Assembly (NCBI RefSeq): GCF_949987515.2
Contig: NC_082696.1
Location: forward strand, 59,528,447 to 59,592,446
DNA from: Delphinus delphis
Taxonomy: Eukaryota; Chordata; Mammalia; Artiodactyla; Delphinidae
DNA: 64,000 nucleotides
Direction: 5' to 3'
The translations under genes were made by a program, and so were the position numbers. Shown one piece after another: positions 11,311 to 22,925 of this stretch. How positions within the stretch are numbered: position 1 is the stretch's first letter; each line of letters starts with the position of its first letter. The notes beneath the pieces are model-generated. The model worked only from the letters and a program-made list of their open reading frames with translations, was not told the DNA's origin and ran no database searches.

Positions 11311-11369
11311 CAGACTGCTATAGGATTGCGGGGTCTTCCTTCCATCTTTCTTCAACCAAGCTGTGCTCC

Positions 11370-11375
11370 AATAAA
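11370..11375 (+). terminator. LTR polyadenylation signal
   Basis: AATAAA lies in the R region of the solo LTR, followed after about 20 bp by a G/T-rich stretch ('cttgcgtgtggcgg') suitable as a downstream element. Confidence 0.7.
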
Positions 11376-11694
11376 GTGTGATACGAGAAGAATCTTGCGT
11401 GTGGCGGCTCGTTATTCTGCTGGTCGGAGGCGGCTCGCCGCAAAAACCCTTGCTTTTCCCTTTCAGTCTTGACTTCCTATCTTATGGTCATTGCTCTGGG
11501 TCCTAATTTTGTTGGACATATGAGATGATTTTATGAGAAGATCCTTCAAGCAAATCATAAACTAAAGCAAATATATAGGAAAGAATGAATGAGGAAATCC
11601 CTAACAAGAACAAATGTTGAACTGTCCAAACAGAAATATGAAATTGCTTGAGGCAGCAGTCACTCAAAGATATCCCCCAACCAAACCATCACAT

Positions 11695-11790
11695 CAATTT
11701 AATCATAATCTCCAGGGGTGGGCTGAGGCTTTATTTCCTTTAAGCCCCACCACAGGTGATTCTAATGTGTAGCCAAAGTTGAGAACCAGA
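11695..11790 (+). mobile_element. MER5A (hAT-Charlie DNA transposon) fragment
   Basis: 'taatctccaggggtgggctg', 'aagccccaccacaggtgatt' and 'ctaatgtgtagccaaagttg' match the MER5A 3' half and end. Confidence 0.75.
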
Positions 11791-11909
11791 ACCATAAGGA
11801 TTATTTTCTAGAGAGAAAAAAAGCAGTAGAACATATGAATTATGTATATATTATGCAGCCATTCAAAATTATAATTCTGAAGAAGATCAGGTAGAAGATA
11901 GTGTAACTT

Positions 11910-12366
11910 CTAAATATGGCACACAAAGCCCCTTATTATCTCATCTCCTTCTACTATTACATTTGCTGCTCCCTTCATGGCCTCCCCATCCCATGGGTTA
12001 GAGCCTCACCAATCTATTTGGTGTCACCAATCTATTTGCAGGTTCCTAAACATGCCAGGTCCTCTTAGGCCTCAGCCTGATTCCCTTCCTTATCTACCTG
12101 GGTCCATTCCTCCTCCGAGTTAACTGACAGCTGAAGCGCATACTCCTACAGATTGGTTTTCCTGATCTTCCAGGCTGACCGGGGTGTCTATAGCACTTCC
12201 TACGAAAAATGGAACATGTCACGTTGTATTGTATTTGTTGTTTTACTTATATTTCAGTTTTTACCACTTTGAAAACAGGAACATTATTTTCTTCCTCATC
12301 TCTGAATCCCAGTGTCTAACAAAGTGCTTTAACACAGAGGAGGTGCCCCCAAAATATTGGGTTGAG
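11910..12366 (+). mobile_element. L2 LINE, 3' portion
   Basis: Landmarks follow L2 order: 'cacacaaagccccttattat', 'ttcctaaacatgccaggtcc', 'ctcagcctgattcccttcct', 'gaatcccagtgtctaac' and an end near 'ttgggttgag'. A short direct repeat, 'tcaccaatctatttg', occurs twice near 12006-12040. Confidence 0.75.
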
Positions 12367-12430
12367 CTTTTAAATGCATATTATATCATAGAAATACATA
12401 TGATATATGCATTAAGTGCATTTGATATAA

Positions 12431-12509
12431 AAGGGAGGAAGGAAGGAAGGAAGGAGGAAGAAAGGAGGGGAGGAAGGAAGGAAGGGAGGCAAGGAGAGAG
12501 GAAAAAAAA
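12431..12509. repeat. (GGAA)n microsatellite / purine tract
   Basis: Interrupted GGAA and GGA units over about 79 bp. The 121-codon frame that crosses it has a repetitive tail caused by the tract and is not a gene. GGAA repeats can act as ETS-factor binding arrays, which is known from other loci and not shown here. Confidence 0.95.
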
Positions 12510-12511
12510 AC

Positions 12512-12700
12512 TAACATTCACAGAATATTCTAAGTGTCAATATTTATAACTTCATGTAATTCTCACAACATTCTCTAGAGTAAATATTATTTTCCTTATT
12601 TTACAGATGATGAAACTAAGGCCATGAGTTTTATATAATTTATCCAATAATTGAGAGTTAATAAGTACTACATTCAGGTTTTGAACCAGGTTTATATGGC
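12512..12700 (-). mobile_element. MIR SINE
   Basis: Plus-strand reading 'atgtaattctcacaacattc', 'ttattttacagatgatgaaa' and 'caggttttgaaccagg' is the reverse complement of MIR. Confidence 0.85.
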
Positions 12701-13440
12701 CAAAACTACCTTGTATTTTCAAAATAAAAAGTTATTCTATAGCTTTAGGAGGAAATTACAAGGTATTTTAGCGGCTGGGGGCTATAGGCAGGGTAAGTCA
12801 CCAGCAGATAAGAAAGCCAACACATTTTCTATAATGCTCAAAGTAAGTCCACTCACAGGCAACTACACAGTTACAGTCTTTGTGAAGCAAATCAGCAAAA
12901 TTACATTACTGAAAAAAATCACAACTCTTCAATATTCTTGAGTGTAATATTTTTCTGCATTTAACCATTCTATGTTTAAGTCTCCAATAAAAGTCTATCA
13001 TATTTAACATTATTCAACAGAATTTCTCCACTAGGGTGTAACATAACATTCTGCACATTAAGTGTTTCAGGACCAAATACTATTGAAAACCTTTACTTCC
13101 TCAACTTCCTAGCACTAAATTGATGAAAACTGAAACAAAATATTAAGTACCTATATCTCTGGGCTTATAATTTTTTATATCCTACAAACAACAAGTTATT
13201 TTGAGAATTCATTACATGTATTATCAACAAGAAACCAACAAAAGGAGCTATCTTAAATGTACAAGTAAGTCCATAATAAATAAAGATAACTATTAAGAAG
13301 GGTGCCTTAAAAAATTTAAGGACAAACACCTATGGGATACACAGAGATTACAAAGCTGAATGCACTCATGCTTCATTTTCTCCAGAACCCCAAAAGCTGC
13401 TGAAGACAGGAGATTTAAAAAGAGAAAAAAACTCTTCTTT
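12701..13440. other. AT-rich DNA, nothing recognised
   Basis: A 96-codon frame at 12651-12941 starts within the MIR and shows no motif. I treat it as chance. Confidence 0.4.
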
Positions 13441-13560
13441 TCTTAATTTTATTTCTATAGTTGAGGAAACTAAGGCTTAATTCAGAAGAGTCTTGCCCAA
13501 GCCCTCATGGCTAAACCAGTCAGCATTTGAAATAAGCTCACTGAGAATCAAGCCCATCTT
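13441..13560 (-). mobile_element. MIR SINE fragment
   Basis: 'atagttgaggaaactaaggc', 'gtcttgcccaagccctcatg' and 'gagaatcaagcccatctt' are the reverse complement of the MIR core. Confidence 0.75.
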
Positions 13561-14471
13561 TATACTAAACCATAATGCATCTCTCCATTATTGGTTTCTC
13601 TATATTTGCAAAATCAGAGCAAAACACTCTCAGGTAGACCTGTTCTGTTTATTTCATTCCTTTTTCTGCTTTGGTAAGAGGAAGTGGTTTTTTAATCTAG
13701 CTTTTGTTTATTTACCTGTGGCATTAGATTTCTAGCAATACTGTCATATTTCTCCTCACATTTTTGTTATGCAATATAAAGCAATATTATATATTTTTTA
13801 TTATTAACAGGTTTACACAGAATATCGTGCCAAATGATTATTCATAATTACTTACAATAGCAAATGTTTACATTCAGATAAACATTTCACTATTGTTATG
13901 GAACAATGACTTAAGTGATGATTAAACGAGAAATCGACAGACTGCTTGATATTGTTATAATCAAGATATATTATTACTGAATAGAAAATGGAAAGGAAAA
14001 AAACATGATTAAAGAGACTGTAAAAACATATCTAGCTATCCCCAATCAGTCCAAATGTCCTTAACCTGACATATTACATATCAGGGTACTAACAGAGCTT
14101 ACAAGTGAGATTCCTGGACCACAGCTGGCAATATTTAAGGAAATGGTTGAAAGCTGGAGGGTGTTCTTGGGGAGGAGTGAGGGAGAAAATGGTGCTAAAG
14201 ACAGTATTCAAGTTTCTCAAACTCAAATGCCTCTAGAAGGCATTCGAGTAGTATAAATGAGTGAGGTAGCTAGTAGGGAACTAGTGAATTTGGGAGCACA
14301 GGCTCTGTCCACAGTGGCGGCAGTACTCTGCTACAGTCACTTGTTGGGAGGGAATTTGGGCTTTTACTTGGCAGGTCTTAAAATTGAAAAATAAAATTTT
14401 TCAAGAGTAGTCAAAAATCCAGACTTCTAATGTAAATGTTGCCTTTAAATTTAAAAAGTATTTACAGGTCA

Positions 14472-14473
<2 letters not shown>
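13561..14473. other. No recognised gene or repeat
   Basis: AT-rich sequence without frames, tails or family motifs that I can support. Confidence 0.4.

Positions 14474-14518
<45 letters not shown>
14474..14518. repeat. (CA)n microsatellite
   Basis: About 22 uninterrupted CA dinucleotides, probably length-polymorphic. Confidence 0.98.
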
Positions 14519-15781
14519 GTATCAGATGACAAAATTCCACCTATGCCAGATTCAGAAGTCAGGAACCAATTTATATAGATGTTAGATGTTTCTTCCACTT
14601 GGAAATAAGAAAAGTAAGATTTCCTTTAGAATTGTAAAGCTGACATATGTTAGAATGAATCAGAGATACAAAAGTCATCTTAAGTAAAGGAGAGGCTCTC
14701 AGACAACAAGGCTTGACTGAATGAATTAATATACTGAAAGAAAGACTTGTAAATATGAAAGAGATTGGTATGTCTGAAACAAGAATAACCAGAATTTGGG
14801 ACTAGAAGAGAAGCAAAAGTATGTTCTGGCTCACAGACTTGAACTATTCATTCCTAACCTAAGGTATCTAACTTGAGGAAATTGCTGCTACTGCCTCCTT
14901 CCATTAAATACTAGATTCAATTTCATGCCTACCAAGTTAACCCTCTGAGTAAAATTTCAATGTTATGTAAATCTATATTCAGGATACTTCACTCTTCCAT
15001 GAGAGTTGTGTCTCATTATAAGTTGATAGGATGACAGTGTTATTTGTACATCTGTCTACAATGAGCTTGGTTAGTGAAAGTTCATCCCTGAGAAACAGAT
15101 CCATTCACAGCATGCTCAAATTTGAACAACAGAACTTGGATTTTCGTCAATTCACTAAGGCAAATTCTACTTTCTAAGTTGTGTTGGTGTATAATAGTTG
15201 GTGGATAATAGAACCACCAAAATTCACCACCCACCATTTTTTTTTTTTTTTTTTTTTTTACTTCATTAGTGTCAAAAACCTAAAAGCGATGCAATAGTCC
15301 AACACGGAAAAAAAAAAACGTTCAGAGATATCCACAATCAAACAGAATGGTAAATTTAACATCAATCTCAATTAAAACTCCAGAATGAAATTATAGATTG
15401 TAAGTATGTTAGATAAATAACATGAATTAAGTATAATTTTTAACACTAATAATAAAGTTACTAAACTGGAATATTTTTAGAAATGTGATAGACACAATGC
15501 ACCTAACTTTAAAAATAGTGATACTTAAAGAGTTCTCCTTAGTGACTTTAAAAATTCTTCTTTATCTCTTACTTAAATAAACATAGATAATTTTTATCAC
15601 ATTTTCAGATCACAAGGCTGTATAAAGAAATATAATGGATGACAGAACCAAAAATAAAAATTATAGGGTAGAATGAGATGAGTCTAAGTTATATTTATAT
15701 GAATTACATTTAAAATCTTCTATTCTATTTCCTAAAAACAAATGCAGGAAATATCATGACAACACCAAAATATACATATTT
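14519..15781. other. No recognised gene; T-run at 15237-15259
   Basis: The stretch holds a 23-base T homopolymer and a shorter A-run at 15309-15318. The T-run is not followed by a SINE or L1 body, so I do not call it a retroposon tail. Confidence 0.4.
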
Positions 15782-16735
15782 AAGATATACAGATTGCCAG
15801 CAAACACATGAAAGGATGCTCACCATCACTAATCATTAAAGAAATGCAAATCAAAACTACAATGAGGTATCTCGTCACACCAGTCAGAATGGCCATAATC
15901 AAAAATAATCTACAAACAGTAAATGCTGGAAAGGGTGTGGAGAAAAGGGAACCCTCTTGCACTGTTGGTGGGAATGTAAATTGATACAGCCACTATGGAG
16001 AACAGTATGGAGGTTCCTCAAAAAACTAAAAATAGAACTACCATATGACCCAGCAATCCCACTACTGGACATATACCCTGAGAAAACCATAAGTCAAAAA
16101 GAGTGATGTACCACAATGTTCACTGCAACACTATTTACAATATCCAGGACATGGAAGCAACCTAAGTGTCCATCAACAGATGAACGGATAAAGAAGATGT
16201 GGCACATATATACAATGGAATATTACTCAGCCATCAAAAGAAACGAAATTGAGTTATTTGAAATGAGGTGGATGGACCTAGAGTCTGTCATACAGAGTGA
16301 AGTCAGAAAGAGAAAAACAAACACCATATGCTAACACATATATATGGAATCTAAAAAAAAAAAAAAAAAAAAAAAAAAGTGGTTCTGATGAACCTGGGGG
16401 CAGGACAGGAGTAAGGACACAGACGTAGAGAATGGAGTTGAGGATGGGGGGGGAAGGGTAAGCTGGGATGAAGTGAGAGAGTAGCATTCACATATATACA
16501 CTACCAAATGTAAAACAGATAGCTAGTGGGAAGCAGCTGCATAGCACAGGGAGATCAGCTCGGTGCTTTGTAACCACCTAGAGGGGTGGGATAGGGAAGG
16601 TGGGAAGGAGATGCAAGAGGGAGGGGATATGGGGATATATATACACGTATAGCTGATTCACTTTGTTATACAACCAAAACTAACACAACATCGCAAAGCA
16701 ATTATACTCCCATAAAGATGTTAAAAAAATGTTTC
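15782..16735 (+). mobile_element. 5'-truncated L1, 3' end
   Basis: The insertion starts inside the ORF2 C-terminus ('gattgccagcaaacacatga'), keeps coding fragments such as [22 protein letters not shown] (16200-16260), and runs through the 3' UTR ('ggaagcagctgcatagcaca') to 'cataaagatgttaaaaaaat'. A 25-base A-run interrupts the 3' UTR near 16353-16377. It is the same family as the L1s at 18697 and 53683. ORF2 is broken by frameshifts. I found no convincing target duplication. Confidence 0.9.
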
Positions 16736-16979
16736 ACAATAATATCAAATGGAGTAAATAGCATAATTAATGGAATCTTGTTAGTTCAATGAAACCTTAA
16801 TTTTTTTTTATATACAGAGAGAGTAGGGTAATAATCGCAAAATCCCTATGAAGTCAAACAACATCCAGGTCTGTATTCAGGCCTAAGTATCATTTCTTAG
16901 AGGGCATATAAGCTACGGAATTCATTTGGAAGAAAGGAAACAAGGAAGGGCAACCAAACCAGGTTATTTGAAGAATAAT

Positions 16980-17325
16980 TAAAGGAACTAAGGATATTAG
17001 GCATTCAGATGGAGAAAATCAAATAAGATTTAAGAATCATCCTCTAATATCTGAAGAATTATCATAAGGACAAAATGCAGATTTGTTCAGTGTGATCCCA
17101 AGGAACAGAACTTGAAATATGGTAGAGGTCTCAGGAAAACATGATTCAGCTCACTGTAAAAACGGATTTTTTTCATGGTCAGAGTTGCCAAAGGACAAAA
17201 TAGAATGCCCTAGGACACAGGAATACTAACGTGGGTACTGGATAACTACTTAGTGAAAAAAAATTGAATGGATCATTGGATTTGGCTAATGATTTAGAGA
17301 TACTTTTCTGAAGAACTTAGTGTTT
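16980..17325 (-). mobile_element. L3/CR1-like LINE remnant
   Basis: 'ctaatatctgaagaattatc', 'aatgcagatttgttcagtgt' and 'gttgccaaaggacaaaatag' follow the reverse-complement order of the mammalian L3 (CR1) 3' region. It is very diverged and has no frame. Confidence 0.6.
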
Positions 17326-17361
17326 TAAGTATATCCTCATACATGTGATTCAAATTTAATC

Positions 17362-17699
17362 ATTTTGTTTAATAAATTTATTTATTTATTTATGGCTCTG
17401 TTGGGTCTTCGTTGCTGCGTGCACGCTTTCTCTAGTTGCGGCGAGCGGGGGCTACTCTTCATTGCGGTGTGGTGGCTTCTCCCTGCGGTGGTTTCTCTTG
17501 CTGTGGAGCACAGGCTCTAGGCACGTGGGCTTCAGTAGCTGTGGCACCTGCACAGCTCTAGAGCTTAGGCTCAGTAGTTGTGGCGCACAGGCTTAGTTGC
17601 TCCGTGGCATGTGGGATCTTCCTGGACCAGGGCTCGAACCTGTGTCCCTTGCATTGGCAGGAGGATTCTTAAACACTGAGCCACCAGGGAAGTCCCCAT
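17362..17699 (-). mobile_element. CHR-type SINE, long form
   Basis: Minus-strand tRNA-derived SINE: the plus strand begins with a TTTA-repeat tail and ends 'ccaccagggaagtcccc'. It carries the longer middle segment ('cagtagttgtggcgcacagg') missing from the short CHR copies. The direct repeat 'atttaatc' at 17354-17361 and 17700-17707 is a likely target duplication. Confidence 0.9.
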
Positions 17700-17707
17700 A
17701 TTTAATC

Positions 17708-18670
17708 TTGGAAATACTTATTCATCTATTTTCACAACTTTAATCTCAAAAACACACTGAAATGTGTTAAATATAAATATTATCCATATACCAGTGTGTT
17801 CACCTGTGCCACCAGTTATCCCATTTGTGTACTGTTCTGGCAGGTGTTTTACCCAGCACATGTGTGCCACACATTCAGTTAATTGCTAGACACTAACTGA
17901 CATGGTGTATCAACACAGCCCACATTCTCTGACAGACAAAAGTTCGTTGTACAATAACAAGAGAATATATAATAAAGTGTGTCCTGAAAACATAGAATTA
18001 GAGATAATTTTAGGGTGTATTTTAAGTTCTAGGTGCTGATTCTCTGGGTAAAAATTGTGATCTGTTTTGAGTTATAGATACTAATTCAATCTTGAAACCA
18101 AAATTCTCTCCCTCTACTCTTTCAAACTTCTTTATCTGTTAATTTAAGAGAATGAAACATTTCAAGGCACTCTTTTATAGGAAAATTATCATTTCAACTA
18201 CTTATCTGTGTGTCTCAGGATATTCTGATACTGTGCAACAAAGTCAAAATACAGAACTAAATTATACATTGAGGGAGCCAGAGGAGAGCAATCAGCACAC
18301 ATACCCTCCAATTTCAAATGTATGATCATCAGGTCATACTAGACTCATTGACTGATTTTATAATAAGAAAATATTGTAAACATAAACATAGATGATACTT
18401 TAGGCTAGTAAAATGTCAATTATCTGTTTGGATGCTGGGGATTCTAAATAAAATTTCATTTTTAAAATGTATTTTCTGATATTTAAAAGTATATGGAAAC
18501 CACTGGCATAATCATTAAGATTCCTTAAAACCTGCAAACCCATGATTTTATGTGATATAGTGTTGATTGTAAGAAAACTCTAGCTTGTCTTTACTAAGTC
18601 CTATAAATAATTTTCTAAAAAGCAACAGCCCTAACCTAAACAATCACATATTGTTTCAATACTCCACTAA
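17708..18670. other. No recognised gene or repeat
   Basis: AT-rich DNA between a SINE and an L1, with no supported feature. Confidence 0.4.
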
Positions 18671-18696
18671 GATATATATAAATATATATATATATA

Positions 18697-19548
18697 AACA
18701 TCTTTATTGGAGTATAATTGCTTTACAATGGTGTGTTAGTTTCTGCTTTATAACAAAGTGCATTAGTTATACATATACATATATCTCCATATCTCCTCCC
18801 TCTTGTGTCTCCCTCCCACCCTCCCTATCCCATCCCTCTAGGTGGTCACAAAGCACCGAGCTGATCTCCCTGTGCTATGCGGCTGCTTCCCACTAGCTAT
18901 CTCTTTTACATTTGGTAGTGTATATATGTCCATGCCACTCTCTCACTTTGTTCCAGCTTACCCTTCCCCCTCCCCGTATCCTCAAGTCCATTCTCTAGTA
19001 GGTCTATGTTTTTATTCCCATCTTGCCCCTAGGTTCTTCATGACAATTTTTTTTTTTTTTTTAGATTCCATATATATGTGTTAGCATATGGTGTTTGTTT
19101 TTCTCTTTCTGACTTACTTCACTCTGTATGACAGACTCTAGGTCCATCCACCTCACTACAAGTAACTCAATTTCGTTTCTTTTTATGGTTGAGTAATATT
19201 CCATTGTATATATGTGCCAAATCTTCTTTATCCATTCCTCTGTTGATGGACACTTAGGTTACTTCCACGTCCTGGCTATTGTAAATAGAGCTGCAATGAA
19301 CATTGTGGTACATGACTCTTTTTGAATTATGGTTTTCTCAGGGTATATGCCCAGTAGTGGGATTGCTGGGTCGATGGTAGTTCTATTTTTAGTTTTCTAA
19401 GGAACTTCCATACTGTTCTCCATAGTGGCTGTATCAATTTACATTCCCACCAACAGTGCAGGAGGGTTCCCTTTTCTGCACACCTTCTCCAGCATTTATT
19501 TTTTGTAGATTTTTTGATGATGGCCATTCTGACCGGTGTGAGATGATA
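18697..19548 (-). mobile_element. 5'-truncated L1, 3' end
   Basis: The plus strand reads 'catctttattggagtataat' (L1 3' terminus reversed), then the 3' UTR, then ORF2 C-terminal sequence, ending at 'gaccggtgtgagatgat'. An ORF2 fragment with the zinc-knuckle-like [18 protein letters not shown] is visible near 19440-19490. Both sides carry 'gatatatata' (18671-18680 and 19551-19560), a plausible but low-complexity target duplication. It lies opposite the L1 at 15782, so the pair forms an inverted repeat of about 0.85 kb. Confidence 0.9.
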
Positions 19549-19560
19549 CAGATATATATA

Positions 19561-21431
19561 TATATTTTAATGCATCTCTGTATTTATAAACTTGCCTTTC
19601 CCTCAGTTCATACTTACCTATCTACAACATATAGGTTATTGAAATTCACCCTATTATAAAGTATAAGTGAGGTATAATTTAAACCTTAAATTACTATTGC
19701 TGTAATCAATTACACTCAGTTTTTTTTAGTTTAACAGAATTAAGGTAAAAGCAAGAGTGTAGTTATCTAACTTTAGTGAAACAAAACTACCTGAACCCTC
19801 TATAAAAAGGTAGGCATATAGTATTTTTAGAAAGACAATAAAAGAATACAGTATTTGAGAATGAAAAAGCAAAGAAGTCAGATGCCCTTAATCTCATAGA
19901 AACAGACAAATAGGAAGTGGACTTATTTGACCAAGCGACTTTGGCTGTCAAGCAATTTCCCGTCCTAAACAGCAATCTGGCCCAGACCTCAGAGTTATCA
20001 GAATAAAATCTGAGAGCCATTTTACAGGAGAATCAAATAATATTTGGAATGAAAATTTCATTGCAAAGCAAGAAAAATTTGCAATAATTTTCTATAATGT
20101 AAGAAGACTTTTTTAGCACTTTTATTGCATAAGCAATTCTAAATAACAGAGCTTTTCTTATAATAGCATTTCTATAATAATGGTGTTTTATAACAGAAGT
20201 GCTATTATTACAGAAATGGCATTATAATAGTGGCATTATTATTGTTGAATCTCTCCTGTAACAGAATTGCTAAATAAGCCTATCTATATTAAAGAAATTT
20301 CAAATTTCTTCCTTCTCAGAGCTAAATGTGATTTGGCCAGTCTCTTTCATATGATCATATTACAAGTAATCTTATATGGGTTAACCCAACATCAAAAGAT
20401 ATGTCCAGTTCACACAGACTCCCAGGAAATCTGATACCAAACTAGGAGTCAAAATATTTGAGTTATATTCTCAGGTCTAGCATTAGCTACTGAGTGATCT
20501 TGAGCAGCATGTTGCTCCTCTTCTGAGGCTTTTTTATTCCCTATTCAAACAAAAAACAAAACAAAAACCAAGGAGATTCTTCATAACTCTCAGTGAAATC
20601 CTTCTCGTTACTAAAAAGCTCATTTGGTCCCAAATCGTAATAGCATCAATTACATATTTTTACTTCTTTGTTTTAAACTCATTGATGTGCTACTTTGTAA
20701 TTGTGTTATTTATTCTATTGGAGTAAATTTATATTCTCAACTTAGAAGCTGAATAAAAGTAAGAATTCCTTTTGAAAAAAATCTTCTCTTAAATGGTCGG
20801 CACAGAGCCATGAATATAATGGGTAATTTAAAATTTTTAATTAAAATGCATCTGATAACAAAGTTCTAAAAATCCAAGCTGAATCAGAAAATAACAGGGT
20901 TTCATTCTGCAGCTAGTAGAATACTATTCGAAAGCTTGAACATTTTCAGGTTGAAGTAAAGCAATAAAATATTAGAGTAAGTTTGGAAGTGATAAAAAGA
21001 TATAATGTTCAATAACAGTTAAAGTTCAAAAAATTGCCTCAAAAGAAATCTATGTCCACATCAAGTATATTACTATAAATTTCACTTATCATTCAATAAA
21101 GTACATATTGCTTTCCCATATATTTAGGGAGTATTCATCAAAAGAACTTTATATATGGAAAAGAATAAGTAAATTTAAGTTTATAAAATTCTACTTTTTA
21201 TTAAAGATATCTTGTAATCCTTTGATGATGAGCTTCCAGCAGAGAAAAGAAAACAGGAAAGATTTTAGGTTCCAAAGGTACTGACCTTTTTAATGTTAAA
21301 ATAAAATTCTATATATTTCTAGGCTGATACAATTAGATTACATCATCTGGTTAGGATATACTCTGAGAAACAGTAAAGTAAGGAAATTCAATATGCTTAT
21401 ATTCTCTTCAGGCATTTTTACATTTTTAGGC
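19561..21431. other. AT-rich DNA, no gene; inverted repeat near 20157-20231
   Basis: No open frame or named family. The one structure I see is an imperfect inverted repeat: 'ataatagcatttctataata' (about 20160-20179) and 'tattattacagaaatggcat' (20203-20222). Confidence 0.45.
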
Positions 21432-22080
21432 TGTGAAACAAAGTAGGACCCTGCAATGCCTTCCTAGGGATAGACTCCCCCCTGCCAATGTCTGCCATCT
21501 TTTGTTTGTAGAAAAGCTTTAGCCTCCTAGGCTGTCCCTGAGTTCCAAAGAGCAAATTTAATCAGAGATGTGAGAAAATGCAGAAATAGAAGAAAGCAGT
21601 CAAGCAAGACAAAATAATAATTGTTTAGCCATAAAACAAAGTCAAGGACTTTTCCTTCTCAAGGGCTATAGATAATATCCTGAGCCATATTCCTGAGTTG
21701 TTTTGCAGATACTAAAACCCCCACCAGGAGGAGGAAGTTGACTGCATGCTGACCACCAGCATGTAGACCTCAGATTGGTTGGAACTAGAAGGTTGATAAT
21801 TGAAATTCCTAAAACCTTACCCTGTTATCTCACCATCAACCAATCATCAGAGAATTATGCACAAGCTGCTCATGTACCCTGTGACCCTCTCCCTCACACT
21901 GTCTTTAAAATCCCTTCCCTGAAAGCCCTGGGAGAGTTCAGATCTTTTGAGAATGAGTTGCCTGTTCTCCTTGCTTGGTACCCTGCAATAAACTCTGTAC
22001 ATTCCTTTGCCACAACTTCCAGTCAGTAGATTGGCTTTTCTACGTGTCAGGTGAGCAGACCCAAGTTCAGTTTGGTAACA
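21432..22080 (+). mobile_element. Solo LTR, ERV1-like, about 649 bp
   Basis: The block starts 'tgtgaaacaaagtagg' and ends 'gttcagtttggtaaca', a TG...CA pair. Its 3' third has the ERV1 LTR pattern: a TATA-like 'tttaaaat' near 21903, 'aataaa' at 21987-21992, 'cagtagattggcttt' and 'gtgagcagacccaagttc'. No proviral interior is present. The 4-base flanks (aggc, actg) do not match, so the duplication has decayed or the ends are off by a few bases. The 84-codon frame inside is not a gene. Confidence 0.75.
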
Positions 22081-22164
22081 ACTGTCATGAATGGTTTCAG
22101 TGTGTATTCTGATAAAATGAACTTATCTTATTATTGATTGCAAGCTGAAGAAAGTTTAGTTAGT

Positions 22165-22170
22165 GTATAT

Positions 22171-22244
<74 letters not shown>

Positions 22245-22310
22245 TATATATATAGGTGTATATGAATAATATATATGTATGTATATGAATATAACACACA
22301 CACACTCACT
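22165..22310. repeat. Compound (CT)n-(TA)n-(CA)n microsatellite
   Basis: About 15 CT units (22175-22204), then about 16 TA units, then interrupted CA and TA units. Likely hypervariable. Confidence 0.97.
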
Positions 22311-22724
22311 CTACTGGCACCAAAGAAATAGAGTTTTTGGGGGGACAATCACCATGCCATATTTATTCATCATAATGAATGACAGCCATCTGGAGCTATC
22401 ATTTTTTTAAAATTTAAGACATTGTAAAAAAAACAGTAACAGCATTTTTAACCCAAGAAGTTCAAGAAAAAGAACAAAAAGAAGAGAGGCTGGAGGATGA
22501 GGAGGAGAAGTTAATGATTATTTTTAATAAATCACTAAGAGACAGACTCCAAGCAGGAACTCCCTGGGTTCCACTCTGGACAAATGTTCACATACACATA
22601 AATCCACTTACTAAAGCCTGTTAGCTCAATATCAAAGAAACAATGTGGAAGTTTCAAAGTATTGGGGTTTGGTCTTCGGTGAGATATTTCTCTCTCCTCT
22701 CTTCCAAGAGGAATTGAAGTCTAA

Positions 22725-22925
22725 GGTTGATTAAACACCTTCTTGTGTGCCAGATCCCATTCTAGGTGTTTGTTTGACATGTGATATGTTATTTAACCTT
22801 TACTGTTCTCAGAGGTTATTATTATTGTCATTATTATTAATATTATTATTTTCAAATGAGGAGACTGGATGCACAGATGAAATCAAGCCACCTATCTACA
22901 GTCACACAGAGACTACGTGACAGCC
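22725..22925 (-). mobile_element. MIR SINE
   Basis: 'tgtgccagatcccattctag', 'ttcaaatgaggagactggat' and 'tacagtcacacagagactac' are the reverse complement of MIR. An ATT-rich run interrupts it near 22818-22848. Confidence 0.8.

Larger units (their letters stand above)
11116..11442 (+). mobile_element. Solo LTR, 327 bp, with 6-bp target duplication
   Basis: The element begins TG (11116) and ends CA (11442) and is flanked by the direct repeat 'aaaacc' at 11110-11115 and 11443-11448. A 6-bp duplication is typical of class II (beta-like, ERV2/ERVK) proviruses. Inside are an AP-1 site, a CCAAT box, a TATA box and an AATAAA signal in normal U3-R order. By spacing, R would begin near 11335 and U5 near 11393. 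GC and CpG content is far above the flanks, so the LTR looks comparatively recent. No internal proviral sequence or second LTR adjoins it; recombination between two LTRs is the usual origin. The host family name is not known to me. Confidence 0.9.

Noticed and set aside
11116..11442. Cellular gene promoter with CpG island
   Set aside because: The TG...CA ends, the 6-bp target duplication and the internal polyA signal show it is a retroviral LTR. No downstream cellular exon is visible.
12184..12549. 121-codon frame ending in a charged repetitive tail
   Set aside because: It runs from an L2 remnant into the GGAA microsatellite; the tail is the translated repeat.
14474..14518. CRISPR-like or other structured repeat array
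   Set aside because: All regular arrays in the window are simple di- or tetranucleotide microsatellites or the 22-bp SINE expansion; none has repeat-spacer structure.
15237..15259. T23 run as the tail of a minus-strand retroposon
   Set aside because: No SINE, L1 or gene-derived body follows it and I find no matching target duplication.
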